A stretch of DNA of 64,000 bases from Porticoccaceae bacterium (GTDB lineage: Bacteria > Pseudomonadota > Gammaproteobacteria > Pseudomonadales > Porticoccaceae): positions 29,246 through 93,245 of the forward strand of contig JAQXBF010000004.1 of assembly GCA_029252555.1 (NCBI GenBank), written 5' to 3'. Below are positions 7,797-17,356 of the stretch, piece by piece. Below the pieces are notes generated by a model that saw only the letters and a list, made by a program, of their open reading frames with translations, was not told where the DNA came from and ran no database searches. Within the stretch, counting starts at the first letter, position 1. The number at the start of each line of letters is the position of its first letter. A program made the position numbers and the translations under genes.

Positions 7797-9685
7797 GCAA
7801 TTACGACGCAAAAGATATTGAAGTCCTAACTGGCCTTGATCCGGTGCGCAAGCGCCCCGGCATGTATACAGATACCAGCCGCCCCAACCATTTGGCCCAA
7901 GAGGTCATTGATAACAGTGTGGACGAAGCCCTAGCCGGGCACGCCAGTCGCATCGATGTCACGTTACATAAAGACGGTTCATTGTCGGTCTGCGATGATG
8001 GCCGTGGTATGCCGGTGGATATTCATCCAGAACAAGGTCTGCCGGGGGTGGAAGTAATCCTGTCGACATTACATGCCGGTGGCAAGTTTTCTAATGACAA
8101 CTACCAGTTCTCGGGTGGCTTACACGGAGTGGGCGTGTCGGTGGTAAATGCTCTATCCAACAAGCTTGATGTGATCGTTAAACGCGATGGCAAGGTGCAC
8201 CAAATTCTATTTGCCCATGGGGATAAAACCTCTGATCTGGCGGTGATCGATAGCTGTGGCCAGCGCAATACAGGCACTATTTTGCGTTTTTGGCCCGATG
8301 CCTCCTACTTCGACTCGGTGAAATTTAGTGTTTCGAGGCTGCGCCATGTGCTGCGAGCCAAAGCGGTACTTTGTGGCGGCCTAACCATGAGTTTTCATGA
8401 CGAAAATACCGGTGAAGGCGAAGAGTGGTGCTACGAAGATGGCCTAAAAGATTATCTGGCCGGTGCACTTCACGGCTGGGAAGTTTTACCTGCTGAGCCT
8501 TTTATCGGTGCCTTTTCCTCTGAGAACGAAGCTGCTGACTGGGCCGTGCAATGGATGCCAGACGGTGGCGAGCTGGTTCAAGAAAGTTATGTCAACCTGA
8601 TCCCAACGCCCCAAGGTGGCACCCATGTAAACGGCCTGCGCAGCGGTCTGTTGGACGCTATGCGAGAGTTCTGTGAGTTCAGAAACCTGCTGCCCCGAGG
8701 GGTTAAGTTGACCCCGGATGATATATGGGATCGCTGTAGTTTTGTGCTGTCATCAAAGCTCGCCGATCCGCAGTTTTCAGGGCAGACCAAAGACCGGCTT
8801 TCATCTAGAGAAGTGGCGGCCTTTGTTTCCGGGGTGGTTAAAGATGCTTTCAGCCTGTGGCTGAACCAGCATACCGAAGAGGCAGAAAAGCTCGCTGAGC
8901 TATGTATTTTCAATGCCCAGCGGCGTATGCGCGCCAGTAAAAAGGTAGTGCGCAAAAAGATTACCCAGGGTCCAGCTCTGCCGGGCAAGCTCGCCGACTG
9001 CTCCAGCGGTGAGCCAGAGCAATGTGAAATATTTTTGGTGGAGGGCGACTCCGCTGGCGGGTCTGCCAAGCAGGCGCGAAATCGCGAGAACCAAGCGATT
9101 ATGCCCCTGCGAGGTAAGATTCTTAATACTTGGGAAGTGGATTCTCAGGAGATTCTTGGGTCCCAGGAAGTACATGATATCTCTGTGGCGTTGGGAGTAG
9201 ATCCAGCTCTGGAAAATACCGATTCCCTGCGTTATCACAAGATTTGTATTCTCGCTGATGCGGACTCCGACGGCCTACATATCGCAACATTATTATGTGC
9301 GCTGTTTGTGCGTCACTTCCGCCCATTGGTCAGCGCCGGTCATGTCTATGTTGCCATGCCGCCGCTGTTTAGAATCGATGTTGGCAAAGAAGTTTACTAT
9401 GCTCTGGATGATACTGAGCGTCAGGGCATACTCGATCGTATTCAGGCCGAGGGCAAGCGTGGCAAAGTGAATGTGCAGCGCTTTAAGGGGCTGGGCGAAA
9501 TGAATCCGCTGCAGTTGCGCGAGACCACAATGGATCCTGACACAAGGCGACTGGTGCAGCTGACTCTAGAGCCCGGTGATGACACCAACAGTATTTTAGA
9601 TATGTTGCTGGCCAAAAAACGCGCCTCAGATCGTCGCGAATGGTTAGAAACCAAAGGTAACTTGGCTGATGCAGCCAATCTTTAA
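7793..9685 (+). CDS. parE: DNA topoisomerase IV subunit B ParE
   Basis: ATPase subunit of topoisomerase IV, which decatenates replicated chromosomes. The 630 residues equal the E. coli length. The GHKL ATPase fold shows N41 (EVIDNSVDEA) and DDGRGMP at 68-74. The TOPRIM domain has EGDSAGG (E417) and ADADSDG near residue 489, the metal-binding residues of type II topoisomerases. It is distinguished from GyrB by its short length, the absence of the GyrB insert, and adjacency to yqiA and parC. The start overlaps the yqiA stop. Confidence 0.96.
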   Translation: MSNYDAKDIEVLTGLDPVRKRPGMYTDTSRPNHLAQEVIDNSVDEALAGHASRIDVTLHKDGSLSVCDDGRGMPVDIHPEQGLPGVEVILSTLHAGGKFSNDNYQFSGGLHGVGVSVVNALSNKLDVIVKRDGKVHQILFAHGDKTSDLAVIDSCGQRNTGTILRFWPDASYFDSVKFSVSRLRHVLRAKAVLCGGLTMSFHDENTGEGEEWCYEDGLKDYLAGALHGWEVLPAEPFIGAFSSENEAADWAVQWMPDGGELVQESYVNLIPTPQGGTHVNGLRSGLLDAMREFCEFRNLLPRGVKLTPDDIWDRCSFVLSSKLADPQFSGQTKDRLSSREVAAFVSGVVKDAFSLWLNQHTEEAEKLAELCIFNAQRRMRASKKVVRKKITQGPALPGKLADCSSGEPEQCEIFLVEGDSAGGSAKQARNRENQAIMPLRGKILNTWEVDSQEILGSQEVHDISVALGVDPALENTDSLRYHKICILADADSDGLHIATLLCALFVRHFRPLVSAGHVYVAMPPLFRIDVGKEVYYALDDTERQGILDRIQAEGKRGKVNVQRFKGLGEMNPLQLRETTMDPDTRRLVQLTLEPGDDTNSILDMLLAKKRASDRREWLETKGNLADAANL

Positions 9686-9715
9686 CATTAATTTAGTTAG
9701 CAAACAGGAACAACG

Positions 9716-11968
9716 ATGAACGATATCGTCACGTTTAACGACCAGGGTTTAGAGAGTCGGCCTCTGAGTAGCTATGCAGAGCAAGCCTACCTGGACTACT
9801 CCATGTACGTAATTCTTGATCGTGCACTGCCCCATATTGGCGATGGGCTCAAGCCCGTGCAGCGGCGCATTGTCTATGCCATGAGTGAGTTGGGTCTCAA
9901 GGCCAATGCCAAGTACAAGAAGTCGGCCCGTACCGTGGGTGACGTAATTGGTAAGTACCATCCCCATGGAGATAGTGCAGCCTATGAGGCTATGGTGCTA
10001 ATGGCGCAGCCATTCTCCTATCGCTATCCTTTGGTAGATGGTCAGGGCAACTGGGGCTCTGCAGACGACCCCAAATCATTTGCTGCCATGCGCTATACCG
10101 AATCCAAGTTATCAAAATATGCGGATGTTCTGCTCTCTGAGCTGGGTCAGGGCACCGCTAATTGGCGCCCTAACTTTGACGCCACTATGGATGAACCCGA
10201 GATTTTGCCGGCTCGGGTGCCCAATGTGCTGCTCAATGGCACCACTGGTATCGCCGTGGGTATGGCGACAGATATTCCGCCCCATAACCTCAATGAAGTT
10301 GTCAATGCCTGCCTGCATCTTCTCGATAGCCCAAAGGCGACTGTGCCGGAGCTAATGGAATATATTAAAGCCCCAGACTTCCCAACTAATGCGGAAATTA
10401 TTACTTCCCAGAGCGATATTCTAAATACCTATGAGACGGGCCGCGGTTCTGTAAAATTGCGTGCCATCTGGAATAAGGAAGACGATGACGTGATTGTGAC
10501 CGCGCTGCCATTTCAGGCTTCCGGATCAAAAATCCTCGAGCAGATCGCTACCCAGATGCGCAATAAAAAGCTGCCAATGGTAGAAGATTTGCGTGACGAG
10601 TCGGATCATGAAAACCCCACCAGGTTAGTGATCACCCCTCGCTCCAATCGAGTTGATATCAATGTACTGATGGACCACCTTTTCGCTACCACTGACCTTG
10701 AGCGCAGTTATCGCATCAATATGAATATTATTGGTATCGATGGGCGCCCTGCGGTAATGGACCTGCGCCGTATTCTCAAAGACTGGCTGAGCTTCCGTAC
10801 AGATGTTACCCGCCGTCGCTTGGATTACCGTCTGCAAAAAGTAGATAAGCGCCTGCACCTGTTAGATGGTTTGCTGATCGCGTTTTTGAATATCGATGAA
10901 GTCATTCATATCATTCGCACCGAAGATGAGCCCAAGCCTGCACTTATCGCCCGTTTTGATCTATCAGACATCCAGGCCGAATATATCCTCGATACCAAGT
11001 TGCGTCAGTTAGCGCGCCTTGAAGAAGTCAAAATTCGTGCTGAGCAGGATGAGTTAGCCCGGGAAAAAGCCGAGCTTGAGCTGTTGCTGGGTTCTGAAGC
11101 GCGTCTAAAAACATTAGTTAAGAAAGAGCTTAAAGCTACCGCTGAAGAATTTGGCGATGATCGTCGCTCACCACTGACCGAGCGCGGTGAAGCCCAGGCC
11201 TTTAATGAAAAAGACCTCATGACCGCTGAGCCAATTACAGCAGTGCTTTCAGATAAGGGCTGGCTGCGCGCGGCCAAAGGTCACGAGATTGACCCCACCA
11301 GCCTAAGCTATAAATCTGGCGATAAGTTCCTGTCAGCGGCCAAAGGCAAAAGTAATCAAAATATATTTCTTCAGGACACTACCGGGCGTTACTACGCCTT
11401 GCCAGGACACACTTTGCCCTCGGCGCGAGGCCAGGGGGAGCCGGCCACAGGTCGGTTAAAAATGCCCCCAGGCGCCCTATTTACCGATGTGCTCATGGGT
11501 GCAGATGAGCAAAAAATCCTGATGGGTACAGATGCTGGTTATGGTTTTATCGCCAAAATTGGAGACCTGTTCACTAAGAATAAAGCAGGTAAGGCCGTGG
11601 TTTCGATTCCCAAAGGGGCGCGCATACTGGGGCCAAAAATGGTGAATACCGACAATGCACTGATCGCTGCGGTGAGCAATGAAGGGCGCATGCTGGTCTT
11701 CCCCATTACCGAGCTGCCTGAGTTAGCTCGGGGCAAAGGCAACAAGATCATTAATATTCCGGGGTCACGACTGCAGTCTCGGGAAGAATTTGTGATTGAT
11801 TACGGCATTATTCCCGAGGGTGGCTCTCTAGTGGTGCATTCGGGTAAGCGCTATCTGGCAATGAAAGAAAAAGATCTTGAGCATTATCGCGGTGAGCGTG
11901 GCCGTCGCGGGCACAAGTTGCCTCGTGGTTTCCAAAAGGTCGATAAACTGGATGTCGAAAGCAACTAA
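9716..11968 (+). CDS. parC: DNA topoisomerase IV subunit A ParC
   Basis: DNA-cleaving subunit of topoisomerase IV. The 750 residues fit E. coli ParC (752). The catalytic tyrosine is Y127 in AAMRYTES. The quinolone-determining region reads [10 protein letters not shown] (residues 82-91), with Ser and Glu at the positions usually mutated in resistance, i.e. the susceptible-type residues. The C-terminal beta-pinwheel domain follows from about residue 495. It starts 30 bases after parE with an AGGA Shine-Dalgarno; the two form one operon. A T-tract-free hairpin lies downstream. Confidence 0.96.
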   Translation: MNDIVTFNDQGLESRPLSSYAEQAYLDYSMYVILDRALPHIGDGLKPVQRRIVYAMSELGLKANAKYKKSARTVGDVIGKYHPHGDSAAYEAMVLMAQPFSYRYPLVDGQGNWGSADDPKSFAAMRYTESKLSKYADVLLSELGQGTANWRPNFDATMDEPEILPARVPNVLLNGTTGIAVGMATDIPPHNLNEVVNACLHLLDSPKATVPELMEYIKAPDFPTNAEIITSQSDILNTYETGRGSVKLRAIWNKEDDDVIVTALPFQASGSKILEQIATQMRNKKLPMVEDLRDESDHENPTRLVITPRSNRVDINVLMDHLFATTDLERSYRINMNIIGIDGRPAVMDLRRILKDWLSFRTDVTRRRLDYRLQKVDKRLHLLDGLLIAFLNIDEVIHIIRTEDEPKPALIARFDLSDIQAEYILDTKLRQLARLEEVKIRAEQDELAREKAELELLLGSEARLKTLVKKELKATAEEFGDDRRSPLTERGEAQAFNEKDLMTAEPITAVLSDKGWLRAAKGHEIDPTSLSYKSGDKFLSAAKGKSNQNIFLQDTTGRYYALPGHTLPSARGQGEPATGRLKMPPGALFTDVLMGADEQKILMGTDAGYGFIAKIGDLFTKNKAGKAVVSIPKGARILGPKMVNTDNALIAAVSNEGRMLVFPITELPELARGKGNKIINIPGSRLQSREEFVIDYGIIPEGGSLVVHSGKRYLAMKEKDLEHYRGERGRRGHKLPRGFQKVDKLDVESN

Positions 11969-12031
11969 TTAGCCATTGATAGCCAAGAGTCGTTTCGAAA
12001 AAGTTTCTTTAATCGACTACGCTTAATAGGA

Positions 12032-12056
12032 ATGCCCAATCATTCGGATTGGGCAT
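12032..12056 (+). terminator. Hairpin downstream of parC
   Basis: A perfect 10-bp stem, ATGCCCAATC (12032-12041) with GATTGGGCAT (12047-12056), and a 5-base loop. There is no T-tract after the stem, so it could be an RNA-end-protecting hairpin or an inefficient terminator rather than a classical one. Confidence 0.45.
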
Positions 12057-12083
12057 CCTGGTAGCGATTAAAAGGACTTAAAG

Positions 12084-13022
12084 ATGGGCGAGACGATTGA
12101 GGTCATACAGGAGCTGGCACTGCTCTATGGGGTTAAGGTAATTTCGGCACTGGCAATATTTATTGTCGGTAGATGGGCCGCAAAAAAATCTCTAAGATAG
12201 TGCAAAAAATAATGTTGATCCGGCTATTGAGCATTTTGTTGGCAGCCTGGTTTCCTGGACATTATCAATCTTTGTGGTGATAGCCGCTCTTGGTCAGCTA
12301 GGTATTCAAACTACCTCCTTTGTCGCCATAGTCGGTGCTGCCGGTCTGGCAGTGGGGCTGGCTCTGCAGGGTTCACTGGCCAATTTTGCCGCTGCTGTGC
12401 TCATTCTTATTTTCCGCCCTTTCAAGGTAGGTGATTTTGTTGAAGTCGCCGGTGTCTCTGGGGTGGTGCAAAGGATTCAGATATGTACCACCGAACTTCA
12501 TTCCCCAGATAACAAAAAAATTATTGTGCCCAACGGTGGTGTAATCAGTGGCAATATCACCAACTATTCAGCCAATGACACCAGACGTGTGGACTTAGTT
12601 TTGGTGTTGGCTACGGCTATGATATTGATGCTGCAAAAGCAGTACTGGAATCTGTGTTGGCGGCTGAGCCTACAGTTCTCAAAGACCCTGCACCGACCAT
12701 CGCAGTGGTGGAGCTGGCGGATAGCTCGGTCAATCTGGTGTGCCGCCCCTGGGTTGCTACCAATGATTATTGAGACGCCTATTTCAATCTTACTGAAGCG
12801 ACGAAAAAGGCATTGGATGCCAAAGGTATTTCTATACCTTTTCCCCAACGCGACTTGCATTTGCACAATGTGGGTGAGATGAAGCAACCAACAGCGGCCG
12901 AGACATCGGCGGCCAAATTTTTAAATAAGGAGAAGTTGTATGAGTATTTCTTCATGGATTTTATTGGCGCCTTTATTGGCGGTTGGCTGGGCTCATTGGT
13001 TGGCCTTTGGCACTGTGGGTGA
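12084..13022 (+). pseudogene. mscS: Broken mscS-type mechanosensitive channel gene
   Basis: The pieces read as one MscS protein (pore helix AAGLAVGLALQGSLANFAA, beta-domain VPNG, C-terminal IPFPQRDLHLH), but the frame is broken repeatedly. It begins with ATG 12084 behind an AAGGA site and stops at TAG 12198 after 38 codons. A one-base loss in a run of A near 12182-12188, another in the A-run near 12206-12211, and one in the T-run near 12599-12602 each restore homology when corrected. An in-frame TGA at about 12770 replaces a Trp in NDYWDAYF. The last frame runs on to 13022, past the usual MscS end. Such a gene cannot give a full channel. Confidence 0.85.
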
Positions 13023-13074
13023 ATTTAGTCTCGGCAATTTAGTCACCGCAGAAGCGGCGTTTTTAATAGGGTAA
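12940..13074 (+). CDS. Possible 44-residue membrane peptide
   Basis: A short ORF with ATG at 12940, an AAGGAG Shine-Dalgarno 7 bases upstream, and one hydrophobic stretch rich in Trp, Leu and Ala (residues about 5-24). It overlaps the final frame of the mscS pseudogene in another phase. The good ribosome-binding site is the only real argument; no family is recognised. It may equally be chance within decaying DNA. Confidence 0.35.
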   Translation: MSISSWILLAPLLAVGWAHWLAFGTVGEFSLGNLVTAEAAFLIG

Positions 13075-13100
13075 ATAAAGTGCCCTAAAAAGTGGCCAAT

Positions 13101-14441
13101 TTATTTATTACCCAGCAGATAAAAACCTTTGAGTAAATTAAGTGCTTCGTAAAGCTGATTGTCGGCTGTTAAATCTTCTTTGGTGTTTGCATCGCCGTCT
13201 TTGGTCTTGTCGTTATCTGTATCCGCAGTTTCCAAGTGGCCCTCTAGGTCTGCCTCACGAACCCGCTCGGGAATGTTGTAGGGCCGAATCTCGGCGCGCT
13301 CGACACTGATGTCAGGCACAATCCCTTCGGCCTGAATTGAGCGGCCATTGGGGGTGAAGTAACGAGCCGTTGTTAACTTGATTGCACGGCCATCTCCAAG
13401 AGGAATCACTGTTTGCACCGATCCCTTACCAAAACTTTGAGTCCCTAATATAGCAGCGCGCCCATGATCCTGAAGGGCGCCAGCAACAATCTCTGAAGCT
13501 GAGGCACTGCCTCCATTGACTAACACAACAACAGGTACGCCTTCGAGCATATCCCCCTCTGTTGCTTCAAAGCTATGATTGGCACTGGGCAGACGGCCCT
13601 CGGTATAGACAATGGTTCCCGAGTCTAAAAGGGCATCAGCAATTTCCACAGAAGCGGGTACCAGACCACCGGGATTATTGCGCAGGTCAATAACCAGACC
13701 TTTTAGGGTTTGCTCCTCGCTGCCCTCTTTTAACTCTTCCAGTGCGGCGACAAAGTCTGCACCGGAATTGCGCTGGAACTGGGCGACGCGAACATAGCCA
13801 TAGCTGGGCTCAAGCAGTCGGCTGCGCACGGCGCTTACCGAGATAATATCTCGCACCACATTAATATCGATGGTGCTATCTTCCCCTTCGCGAAAAACGG
13901 TGAGCTTGATAGGCTTGCCTTTTTCACCGCGCATTTTTTCAATCGCTTTTTGCAAGCTCATGCCTCGCACCGGGTGATCGTTCATTTTTACAATCAGATC
14001 ACCAGCCTGAACACCGGCTTTGGCAGCAGGGCTATCATCAATCGGCGAAACGACACGAATAACCCCATCCTCAGTGGCAACTTCTAGCCCAAGGCCACCA
14101 TATTCACCGGACGAACTCTCTTCGAGGTCACCGTAACTCTCTTCGTTGAGGTAGACGGAATGGGGATCCAATTCGGTCAGTAGCCCGGCTATGGCGTTTT
14201 CTAGTAGTTCGGTATCAGTAACCTCCTCCACATAACCCTGGCGTATCTGTTCAAATACCTGGGTAAATAGGCGCAGTTGACGCAGGGGTAAACGCGGGTC
14301 TTTGTCGGCGGCTGCTATCGCTGTCTCGCTCTGTGAGAGCTTATTATCTGCGGGTGATAAGCCGGTATCTGACTCAGCGGGTTGCGCCAGAGGCGACGGA
14401 GAAATAAACCCTAGGCACAGGCTTAAAATGATTCTTGGCAT
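13101..14441 (-). CDS. ctpA: C-terminal processing peptidase CtpA (S41 family)
   Basis: A periplasmic serine protease that trims or degrades envelope proteins, often involved in peptidoglycan hydrolase turnover. Domains: signal peptide, N-terminal helical region, PDZ (GGLGLEV to about residue 185), then the S41 core with the Ser-Lys dyad S314 (GGSASASE) and K339 (FGKGSVQ). The start was set at ATG 14441 because AAGGAA lies 8 bases upstream and a clean signal peptide results; an upstream TTG at 14465 lacks these. It lies downstream of envC in the gpmI-envC-ctpA order. The tail after residue 385 is charged and low in complexity. 446 residues. Confidence 0.92.
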   Translation of the reverse strand: MPRIILSLCLGFISPSPLAQPAESDTGLSPADNKLSQSETAIAAADKDPRLPLRQLRLFTQVFEQIRQGYVEEVTDTELLENAIAGLLTELDPHSVYLNEESYGDLEESSSGEYGGLGLEVATEDGVIRVVSPIDDSPAAKAGVQAGDLIVKMNDHPVRGMSLQKAIEKMRGEKGKPIKLTVFREGEDSTIDINVVRDIISVSAVRSRLLEPSYGYVRVAQFQRNSGADFVAALEELKEGSEEQTLKGLVIDLRNNPGGLVPASVEIADALLDSGTIVYTEGRLPSANHSFEATEGDMLEGVPVVVLVNGGSASASEIVAGALQDHGRAAILGTQSFGKGSVQTVIPLGDGRAIKLTTARYFTPNGRSIQAEGIVPDISVERAEIRPYNIPERVREADLEGHLETADTDNDKTKDGDANTKEDLTADNQLYEALNLLKGFYLLGNK

Positions 14442-14551
14442 AGATGATTTCCTTAAAGTGACCAAGCTTGGAGTCTAAAACTGCCGCTTGGTTGCATCTG
14501 TCTGGTTATCTGTCTGTTATTGGTTGGTTGTCACAGAGATAAGTTTAGACC

Positions 14552-15718
14552 CTAACGTTTGCCTAGCCAGGATTTTGGGTCTGCCGGGTTGCCGTCTTTG
14601 CGAATTTCAAAATACAGTGCGGGCTTACTTAGCCCTCCAGTATCGCCAGCGCGGGATAATATTTCATTGCTTTGCACCCAGTCTCCGGTGTCTTTGAGTA
14701 GCTCCTGATTATGGGCGTAGAGGGTCATATAGCCATCGCTATGATCGACAATAACCAGCAGGCCAAACCCACGCAAATAATTGGAAAAGACCACCCGGCC
14801 ATGGTGGACAGCTTTCACTGCATCGCCAGCTTTTGCGCTAATTAGCCAGCCCTCCCAGAGCAGCTCGCCGCTTCGTCTATTGCCAAAGCTGTGGGCCACA
14901 CGCCCTTTTAAGGGCCATTTGAGTTTGCTTTTGCGGGAGACAAACGACTCATAGTTTGAGGGCAGAGATAAATCTGCGGCTGCCTGTTTAACAGCGGCCA
15001 GCAGTTCTTCTAATTTGCCCCGCTCTTTTTGCAATTTACTGAGTTTCTTTTTATCTGTGCGCAGCGATACTTTGACGTTATCTAGAGTCTTTTTACGTTT
15101 TTTAACCTGGCGGGCCAGTTTGGTTTTATCACTTTCCAATTCCGCCCGTGACTGGGTAAGGCGCCATTTTTGACTTTCGATATCGGCAATCACCGCGGCC
15201 AGTTTATCGACGTCTTGCTTATAGCGCTGAATTTTTTCAGTGCGCGCCTGCAAAAAATAATCATAGTATCTGAACACGCGAGCAATTTGCTGGGGGTCTT
15301 CTTGATTGAGCAGAAGTTTTATCGGTTCCTGATTACCCAGTTTATAAGCAGCGGCAATCTGTTCAACAATAGCAGTGCTCTGCCCGCGAATACCCAGTTG
15401 CAGGTCTCTCTCCTGGCTACTCAGTTTTTTAAGTTGGGCTTCTAACATGTTTATTTTGTTGCGTAGACGGCGGACATTGCTATTGATTTTGCTGGCTTCC
15501 AGCTCAACCTTTTTAAGCTCGCTCTGCAAACTATTGCGCTCTTTGCCCCGATCTTCCAGTTTCTTTTCCAAGTTTGAAATTGAACGTTTGAGATTGTCGA
15601 GCTGTTGTTCCTGTTTCTCGCCGGCCACTACTGTTGAGCTCAGGCCCAACAGTAGTGAGCAAATCAATAAGCTGCACAGCAGCGAAAGCCAATCTTTTTT
15701 CGCTGCTGCACTAGTCAT
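14552..15718 (-). CDS. envC: Murein hydrolase activator EnvC
   Basis: A periplasmic activator of cell-division amidases (AmiA/AmiB type). A hydrophobic signal sequence (residues about 10-32) precedes long coiled coils (about 35-120 and 150-255) and a C-terminal LytM/M23 domain (about 275-388). The LytM domain lacks the zinc-binding His and Asp residues of active peptidases, reading FGNRRSGELLWEG and LYFEIRKDG, which is the hallmark of the non-catalytic EnvC type. Its ATG overlaps the gpmI TGA by one base (15718), so it is translationally coupled; the gpmI-envC pair is conserved in enterobacteria. Confidence 0.93.
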   Translation of the reverse strand: MTSAAAKKDWLSLLCSLLICSLLLGLSSTVVAGEKQEQQLDNLKRSISNLEKKLEDRGKERNSLQSELKKVELEASKINSNVRRLRNKINMLEAQLKKLSSQERDLQLGIRGQSTAIVEQIAAAYKLGNQEPIKLLLNQEDPQQIARVFRYYDYFLQARTEKIQRYKQDVDKLAAVIADIESQKWRLTQSRAELESDKTKLARQVKKRKKTLDNVKVSLRTDKKKLSKLQKERGKLEELLAAVKQAAADLSLPSNYESFVSRKSKLKWPLKGRVAHSFGNRRSGELLWEGWLISAKAGDAVKAVHHGRVVFSNYLRGFGLLVIVDHSDGYMTLYAHNQELLKDTGDWVQSNEILSRAGDTGGLSKPALYFEIRKDGNPADPKSWLGKR

Positions 15719-17259
15719 CAGATAAGGAGGGTGCGACCGGTCATTTCGGCCGGTTGTTCCAGGCCCATCAATGCCAGCATGGTGGGGGCAATATCGGCTA
15801 GGGAACCATCCCTATCCAGATTTAGCTCACGGTGCCCAGCGTAGACCAGTGGCACTGGCAAGGTAGTATGCTGGGTATGGGGTTGATTATTAGACTCGTC
15901 GAACATTTCTTCGACATTGCCATGGTCAGCGGTGATTAATAGTTCACCCCCCGCGGTTGAGATGGCCTCAAGGATTTGCCCAAGACAGACATCTACAGCT
16001 TCAACCGCTTTAACCGAGGCATCAAAGTCTCCGGTGTGACCTACCTGATCGCAGTTGGCATAGTTGCAAATAATGGTGTCGAATTTACCACTGCCAATGG
16101 CCTCTACTAACTTTTCAGTGACCTCTGGCGCGCTCATCTCTGGCATCTGATCGTAGGTGCTTACATCTGGAGAGGGCACTAATACTCGCTCCTCACCTGG
16201 ATAGAGAGACTCGCGACCGCCACTGAAGAAGAAGGTCACATGGGCATATTTTTCGGTCTCGGCGATGCGCAGCTGCTGTTTGTCCTGGCTAGCCAAATAT
16301 TCACCCAGAGAGTTAATTAATGTCTCTGGCGGATAGGCGCAGGGCACATCGATATTGGCTTCATATTCGGTGGTCATTACAAAGGTAGATAGTTTTGGCA
16401 GCAATGAGCGTTCAAACCCATCAAAGTTTGTATCCACTAATGCATGGGTAATTTCTCTGGCGCGGTCCGGGCGGAAGTTCATATAGATAACCGCATCGCC
16501 ATCTTTAATGGCAGCAACATCTTCACCTGGGCCTGCAATAGTGGTGGCCTGCACAAACTCATCGTTTTCGTCTCGAGTATAGGCCGCCTGCAATGCGCTG
16601 ATTGGATCATTGGCACTATGACTGCCAAGCCCTTCAGTCATCAGGCGATAGGCATGTTCTACCCGATCCCAGCGATTGTCACGGTCCATGGAATAGAAGC
16701 GACCAATAATCGAGGCTATTCGGCCCACACCCAGTTTTTCGCAAATTGCCTGGGTTTTTTCCAGAGAGGACTGCGCGCTGCGAGGTGGGCAGTCACGGCC
16801 GTCGAGAGAGGCATGGATATAAATTTCTTTCGCTCCACGCTGAGCGGCTAGCTCGAGCATGGCATTGATATGGTCTTCATGGCTGTGCACACCACCGGGC
16901 GACAGCAAGCCCATAATATGCACGGCATTATCTGTGGCGATGGCTTTATCTATGGCCTCGCAAAAAATGCTATTGGTATAGAAATCACCATCGGCAATGG
17001 CTTTATTGATACGGGTAAAATTTTGATAGACCACACGTCCGGCACCCAATGTCATATGACCCACTTCAGAGTTACCCATTTGCCCTTCGGGCAAGCCCAC
17101 TGCCAGGCCGGAGGTGTGAATCAGGGTCTTGGGGTTATTGGCCCATAATTTTTCCCACACTGGCGCGTTGGCACCGGCAACAGCATTGTGTTTTACATCG
17201 TCGCTGTAGCCAAAGCCGTCAAGGATCAGCAGTACTAGGGGAGATTTCTCGGTCGTCAT
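15718..17259 (-). CDS. gpmI: 2,3-bisphosphoglycerate-independent phosphoglycerate mutase
   Basis: Interconverts 3- and 2-phosphoglycerate in glycolysis and gluconeogenesis, using Mn2+. The 513 residues match the family. Catalytic Ser64 lies in [16 protein letters not shown]14 is in LILDGFG, and the second metal site motif [11 protein letters not shown] lies near the C-terminus. It is the first gene of a minus-strand set gpmI-envC-ctpA. Confidence 0.97.
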   Translation of the reverse strand: MTTEKSPLVLLILDGFGYSDDVKHNAVAGANAPVWEKLWANNPKTLIHTSGLAVGLPEGQMGNSEVGHMTLGAGRVVYQNFTRINKAIADGDFYTNSIFCEAIDKAIATDNAVHIMGLLSPGGVHSHEDHINAMLELAAQRGAKEIYIHASLDGRDCPPRSAQSSLEKTQAICEKLGVGRIASIIGRFYSMDRDNRWDRVEHAYRLMTEGLGSHSANDPISALQAAYTRDENDEFVQATTIAGPGEDVAAIKDGDAVIYMNFRPDRAREITHALVDTNFDGFERSLLPKLSTFVMTTEYEANIDVPCAYPPETLINSLGEYLASQDKQQLRIAETEKYAHVTFFFSGGRESLYPGEERVLVPSPDVSTYDQMPEMSAPEVTEKLVEAIGSGKFDTIICNYANCDQVGHTGDFDASVKAVEAVDVCLGQILEAISTAGGELLITADHGNVEEMFDESNNQPHTQHTTLPVPLVYAGHRELNLDRDGSLADIAPTMLALMGLEQPAEMTGRTLLI

Positions 17260-17356
17260 AGGTTTGTATCAATATCCGTTTAAAAAAGTTTAATTAACTG
17301 TTTGATTCTAATGATAACTTCGCCATTTCGCTACGTTAGACCGGTAATTAAATGGC

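Noticed and set aside
7341..7811. 156-codon minus-strand frame across yqiA and the parE start
   Set aside because: Antisense to two well-supported genes with conserved order; no family motif.
8587..9069. 160-codon open frame on the minus strand inside parE
   Set aside because: It lies wholly within a certain gene, has no ribosome site and no recognisable motif; it mirrors parE codon bias.
12084..13022. mscS frame breaks as programmed frameshifting
   Set aside because: Three shifts plus a TGA in one short gene, with no slippery site/stimulator structure recognised, fit decay or sequencing error better.
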